A stretch of DNA of 64,000 bases from the NCBI GenBank assembly GCA_947176065.1, contig CAMWPB010000006.1:21634-85633 (forward strand). The letters run 5' to 3'. Position numbers and translations under genes: made by a program. The notes under the pieces are model-generated. The model was not told the origin of the DNA, ran no database searches, and worked only from the letters and a program-made list of their open reading frames with translations. The stretch is from an uncultured Lachnospiraceae bacterium. GTDB lineage: Bacteria; Bacillota; Clostridia; Lachnospirales; Lachnospiraceae. Of this stretch, positions 61,501 to 64,000 are shown piece after piece. Every line of letters starts with the position of its first letter. Positions within the stretch are counted from its first letter, which is position 1.

Positions 61501-63838
61501 CAGGGACGGTGAAGGCCAGCAGATTCTCAGAAGCTCTAGAATGATAGAAACAAAGGTCACGGTAAGTTCGGTGGCGGCGTTCAACAGCAGTTATCAGGAT
61601 ATTAATGCGGATTACAATATGATCTTCATCGGTCTGGACGGACAGCGTTTCTATCATGAAAGGGATGAGGACGGCAAAATGGAGGCTGTCTTTAACGATG
61701 AAGACCTAAACGGCAAGGTTTACCATACGGGGGACCGTGTGGGGGGCGGCGATGCCAGATATGATGCCAACGATATCACGGAGCAGAAAAAAGAGGCGCT
61801 TCTTGATTATCTGCGAGCCGGTTATCCCATTGTGGTGGAGAATGACTGCTTTGAGGGCAGGAGCGCCAGAAAGGCGGATGCCGGGGATATCAATACGAAA
61901 TACATCGCCTCAGATACGCAGATGTATGATTTCCTCAGGGAAGCGATCGCCATGGGCGGATCGGATGATGATGACGATGATGGGGAGCGGGGCGTTGGTA
62001 TCTATACCATCGAGGATGTGCACAGCAGTGCGATGTTTGCGGTGCAGTTAAACGCTTTGCGGCCGAAGATTGAACTTCGGGAACAGGAGGACAATGGCGC
62101 AGAGGAGAACACGGCTTCCGACATGATTGCGGCGGAGCCCGTGCCGGACAAAGCAGGTGTTCTCCGGGGTACGATTGCGTACCGCATTGCAAGCGACAGG
62201 ATGGGAGAAGACAAGACTTACAGGGGAAGTCTGGAAAGGCATCTGTATCTCGATCTGAACTACGACGGTATTTTTGCGCCGGAGGAGGAGTTCGCCGGTT
62301 ATCAATATGAAGAAACGGATGGCGGCGGTAAGATCAGCGTCGATTTCAACGAGATCAGTTTCGGCATTGTACCGTGGAAATTGGAAGTGGCGGATACCGA
62401 TAACAGGTACCGGCGCGCTCAGGTACAGGGCTGCTTTACCATAAGCGGCGGCGAAAAGGCAAAGATCCGGGTACTGCAGGTACTTGATGATACTTCAAAT
62501 AGAGACACAAATATCCAGAAGCAGTATGAAGACGTAGAAAATTCCACGCTGGCCCATTATTTGAGCGGAGCGGAAGCGCTTCTGAACATGAATTGGGATA
62601 TTGAGGCGGTTACGCCGGGTGATTTGACGGATCGGATTAATAAAAACGCAAATTATCTTTCTCTCTGGGATGTGGTGGCGCTGGGCTTTGGTGACAGTGG
62701 AAATCCCGGGGATGTCGTGACACAGGCCGTCAATGATTTTGTTACTGCGGGCGGGAGCGTAGTCGTCTCCTCGGCAGGCGCGTCGGCAGACAAGGGAAGA
62801 GTGGGCCTGTCGGCGGAAGTTTTGGGGCAGAGGAACGAACAGACATACGGGAGGCTTGGTCTGGGCAGTGGATCTAAGTTCCGCTACGAAGGCATCAGCA
62901 CGGGTATGTTTGAAAGGACGCCCAGCCTGTTATTGGATCGTGTCAACGACGGCACGATTGCCAGATGGCCGTATGAGATTGATACGAGAGTACAGCTTGC
63001 TGACATTACGGAACTTTCAGTACCCGATTACCTGTTGGATATCGGTACGGCGAGGGAGGCAGGACAGTCCTATGCCACGGCATGGTTTACCCTGTATGAT
63101 ATGGAGCTCTCAGATGACGGCTACAGTACCGGCGGTTACAGTGTGTCGCCCCGTGACGGAAGAAATAACTACTATGTATACAGCAAGGGTAATGTGGTTT
63201 ACGTGGGACAGTCGATATATCCATATTACTATGAAAAGGGTCAGACGGCTCCGGCGGAAGGAGACGGTATCGACGAGTGCAGGATCTTTGTAAACGTGTT
63301 GATGGCCGCATACAATGCCGGTCTGCATAAAGCGCAGGTTTCCATCGTGGCAGGCTTTAACGGCGTAGCCAAGGTGGAGAGCGTTACGGTTCCTTATGAT
63401 GTGGCATTCAAGGAAGGCGGAGACGCAAAGGGCGGCATTTTAGGCGAGACGGTGGATGTGTATTTCCGGTTCACGGATAACAATATTGCGGTTGACAAGG
63501 TGACCGAACTGTCTCTCTTCTATAAGAATGCGGGCGCGCCTGCGGATGCGACCCTTCTGCTGCCGAACGGCGGAATCAATACAGCCGATTACACGGTGTT
63601 TACCAGTCCTGTCTGGGCGGTGGAGAACAACCGGCTGGTGGAAGTGGCGGGAGGAATCGTTCCGGATAAGGTCTACCGGATCAAAGCGCCGTTGGCGGCT
63701 TTGCAGAACGGGGAGGATGAGACGTCTCAGGTCTGCGTGCTGCTCACGAGCCGCTACACGAGAGCGGGGCAGAGCGTGGAAGCGCTCAGCATGGACAGCG
63801 TATCTCTGAACCGCGCACAGATGTTCCTGCTGGAGTAA
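58511..63838 (+). CDS. Giant membrane-anchored surface protein, 1775 aa
   Basis: From ATG 58511 (AGAGGG nine bases upstream; GTG 58502 possible). Two N-terminal membrane segments (PIALFLAFIFGAVTASVAVW near 20-40; TAVAAAAALVVTGLYMAP near 125-142) separated by a very basic loop, so nearly the whole chain is predicted outside. It opens NPFVILDIVPGKAYAEINGR and GTIGYLAPGQSP, like DUF5057-type clostridial surface proteins (family recalled, not checked). A Pro/Glu/Thr linker of about 165 residues (roughly 411-577) of EPEEPTDPEEPENPEEP type is a stalk. Later parts contain YIINYSLGLVGEYKDLSILE, a second LELQP-type motif, acidic GSDDDDDDGERG and GGSVVVSSAGAS. No LPXTG or cell-wall repeats. Last gene of the pilus operon. 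Confidence 0.8.
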   Translation: MGKNEWGSLPKRNTDKNPMNPIALFLAFIFGAVTASVAVWRIRAAKSKKDGGVDDQDSARTNRELKELIKELRRENESRRRVDRQRGEKSGDGAYDAKYPAISVPAQQIKPYRPRKHVSVKRILGRATAVAAAAALVVTGLYMAPYDRAPVPEVLARESFGGIKQVVEEHDEDNPFVILDIVPGKAYAEINGRRYDFSLGTIGYLAPGQSPIQQDLSRIFTGEDKESFYEYPDRRALTDLVIANGYNGITFQEAYGGTGESLKASVWTKIFDPAEVKHDENGKLTNEVPYPTGRLYAHVEKRADGDTGVRSGYDYNLTGQPAGGTFSNASAMTVLPAEGIYQFVEGGAGDYEVIFEGPEMGTSGYRAEVIKSGSYDEVVLDGSYSDATGVYIVENGGYRYACTIGEFKGIPRPEPKPEKPEKPTEPTDPTDPENPKEPEEPEQPTEPENPEEPTEPTEPENPTEPEEPTDPEEPENPEESTEPAEPEQSGQPGESQPAPESDDGWYLFVSAEEPEQSDPEPLPEPEPDLTPNPEPEPDPMPNPEPEPDPTPTPERPDEPAEPEDPEGPEPTPVQPELPMDGTYCILKFTYVEAEEEEPLYQIREVSPVSSEEGVPRPYDSYVLEKSLLRNSLNGAEEDADVYAAEPALAGQFEYVGGGKGMYKLTRSRTAENVAAMTGAAPQEEEEQEADAQSVSARAAESGSVYYVEVQNAPVYIRCTGGNDFLRRYVFNSLKSQDNASDDFAITVNTVPAGDVTYEMVQEADLVYLEEGAGLYLDPDAQKIYIKKEADGSDAEGLADISDTVISRLMYGVVVESKPVIVDYGVIENRDNYADTKYQKLAKAFLKKDLLAFYNEMEKSKDLAASILMNVDSKDFPNKKDNDYHYVNRSVYIVNGTPLVGDDFPEEMDKDEASSGFSEVLAAIRAENVMLPEDDKISEKISKAMAVQYIINYSLGLVGEYKDLSILELQPTANIESDLHRDVNEDKESVVLYWQRADRDGEGQQILRSSRMIETKVTVSSVAAFNSSYQDINADYNMIFIGLDGQRFYHERDEDGKMEAVFNDEDLNGKVYHTGDRVGGGDARYDANDITEQKKEALLDYLRAGYPIVVENDCFEGRSARKADAGDINTKYIASDTQMYDFLREAIAMGGSDDDDDDGERGVGIYTIEDVHSSAMFAVQLNALRPKIELREQEDNGAEENTASDMIAAEPVPDKAGVLRGTIAYRIASDRMGEDKTYRGSLERHLYLDLNYDGIFAPEEEFAGYQYEETDGGGKISVDFNEISFGIVPWKLEVADTDNRYRRAQVQGCFTISGGEKAKIRVLQVLDDTSNRDTNIQKQYEDVENSTLAHYLSGAEALLNMNWDIEAVTPGDLTDRINKNANYLSLWDVVALGFGDSGNPGDVVTQAVNDFVTAGGSVVVSSAGASADKGRVGLSAEVLGQRNEQTYGRLGLGSGSKFRYEGISTGMFERTPSLLLDRVNDGTIARWPYEIDTRVQLADITELSVPDYLLDIGTAREAGQSYATAWFTLYDMELSDDGYSTGGYSVSPRDGRNNYYVYSKGNVVYVGQSIYPYYYEKGQTAPAEGDGIDECRIFVNVLMAAYNAGLHKAQVSIVAGFNGVAKVESVTVPYDVAFKEGGDAKGGILGETVDVYFRFTDNNIAVDKVTELSLFYKNAGAPADATLLLPNGGINTADYTVFTSPVWAVENNRLVEVAGGIVPDKVYRIKAPLAALQNGEDETSQVCVLLTSRYTRAGQSVEALSMDSVSLNRAQMFLLE

Positions 63839-63869
63839 TACGGTATTGATATCATTTAAGAAAGTGGCG

Positions 63870-63897
63870 GAGCCTGCGCACAAGCGCAGGCTCTTTT
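63870..63897 (+). terminator. Terminator of the pilus operon
   Basis: GAGCCTGCGC / GCGCAGGCTC perfect stem with ACAA loop followed by TTTT. Confidence 0.9.
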
Positions 63898-63936
63898 GGC
63901 GCCTCGGACAAGTGAATGGCAGGAATGTGATTTTCC

Positions 63937-63966
63937 TTGACAAAGCCGCGCCGCACAGCGCATAAT
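63937..63966 (+). promoter_or_regulatory. Promoter entering the next gene
   Basis: TTGACA (63937-63942), 18-bp spacer, CATAAT (63961-63966). The transcript starts with CTTACAAG / CTTGTAAG and an overlapping GTTCGC / GCGAAC pair (63972-64000) that exclude each other. Confidence 0.55.
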
Positions 63967-64000
63967 ATAGCTTACAAGAGGTTCGCTTGTAAGGGCGAAC

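Overview
The window comes from a spore-forming Clostridia genome, most likely Lachnospiraceae. Evidence: germination protease GPR, SpoIIP and a sigma-K-type factor, class III fructose-bisphosphatase, a lysine riboswitch in front of dapA, a eukaryote-type HisA, a YerC/YecD TrpR-like repressor, DUF1836, and a Clostridium-style type IV pilus locus with a fused PilM-PilN. The Ig-like and pilin genes, vegetative promoters and terminators all read as one moderately GC-rich chromosome; I see no phage, plasmid, insertion sequence or CRISPR array.

Layout. 1-9,960: end of a magnesium transporter, typA, a tandem-OB SSB-like protein, a CobA-like ATPase, lysine-riboswitch-controlled dapA with dapB, fbp, a low-complexity lipoprotein and hisA. 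10,126-20,336: cold-shock protein, a 1045-residue cytosolic hybrid histidine kinase, a TrpR-like regulator, DUF1836 plus a stand-alone Hpt protein (a plausible phosphorelay partner), an orphan substrate-binding lipoprotein, tRNA-Gly(CCC), a DMT permease, a chemotaxis receptor and an SPFH/zinc-ribbon protein. 20,415-29,457: pcrA, a small acidic membrane protein, an rlmD-like methyltransferase, a degenerate GGDEF protein, a glutaminase-dead PurF paralogue, a zinc-ribbon/TPM-domain pair and rpsT. 29,677-35,167: the conserved order gpr-spoIIP-lepA-hemW.

35,461-63,838 is a roughly 28-kb type IV pilus region. sigK (no pro-sequence), a degenerate HD-GYP protein, pilT and pilB form one run. An Rpn-like remnant, a GT-C-type glycosyltransferase and a YfhO-like membrane protein follow. 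A second run starts from its own promoter and a folded 5' leader: pilC, pilA, pilD, pilMN, pilO, four minor pilin-like proteins (510, 829, 197 and 1101 residues), and a 1775-residue membrane-anchored surface protein closed by a strong terminator. PilB carries an intact MshEN c-di-GMP-binding motif, so the machine is probably c-di-GMP controlled. The giant minor pilin with C-terminal repeats and the 1775-residue protein are the best candidates for an undescribed adhesive or tip apparatus.

The intergenic DNA carries several families of hairpin-forming dispersed repeats (5434-5629; 9104-9160 with three copies at 16.58-16.77 kb; and a two-hairpin element at 20.3, 27.1 and 29.1 kb). Copies within families show compensatory base changes, so the folded structure appears to be maintained.
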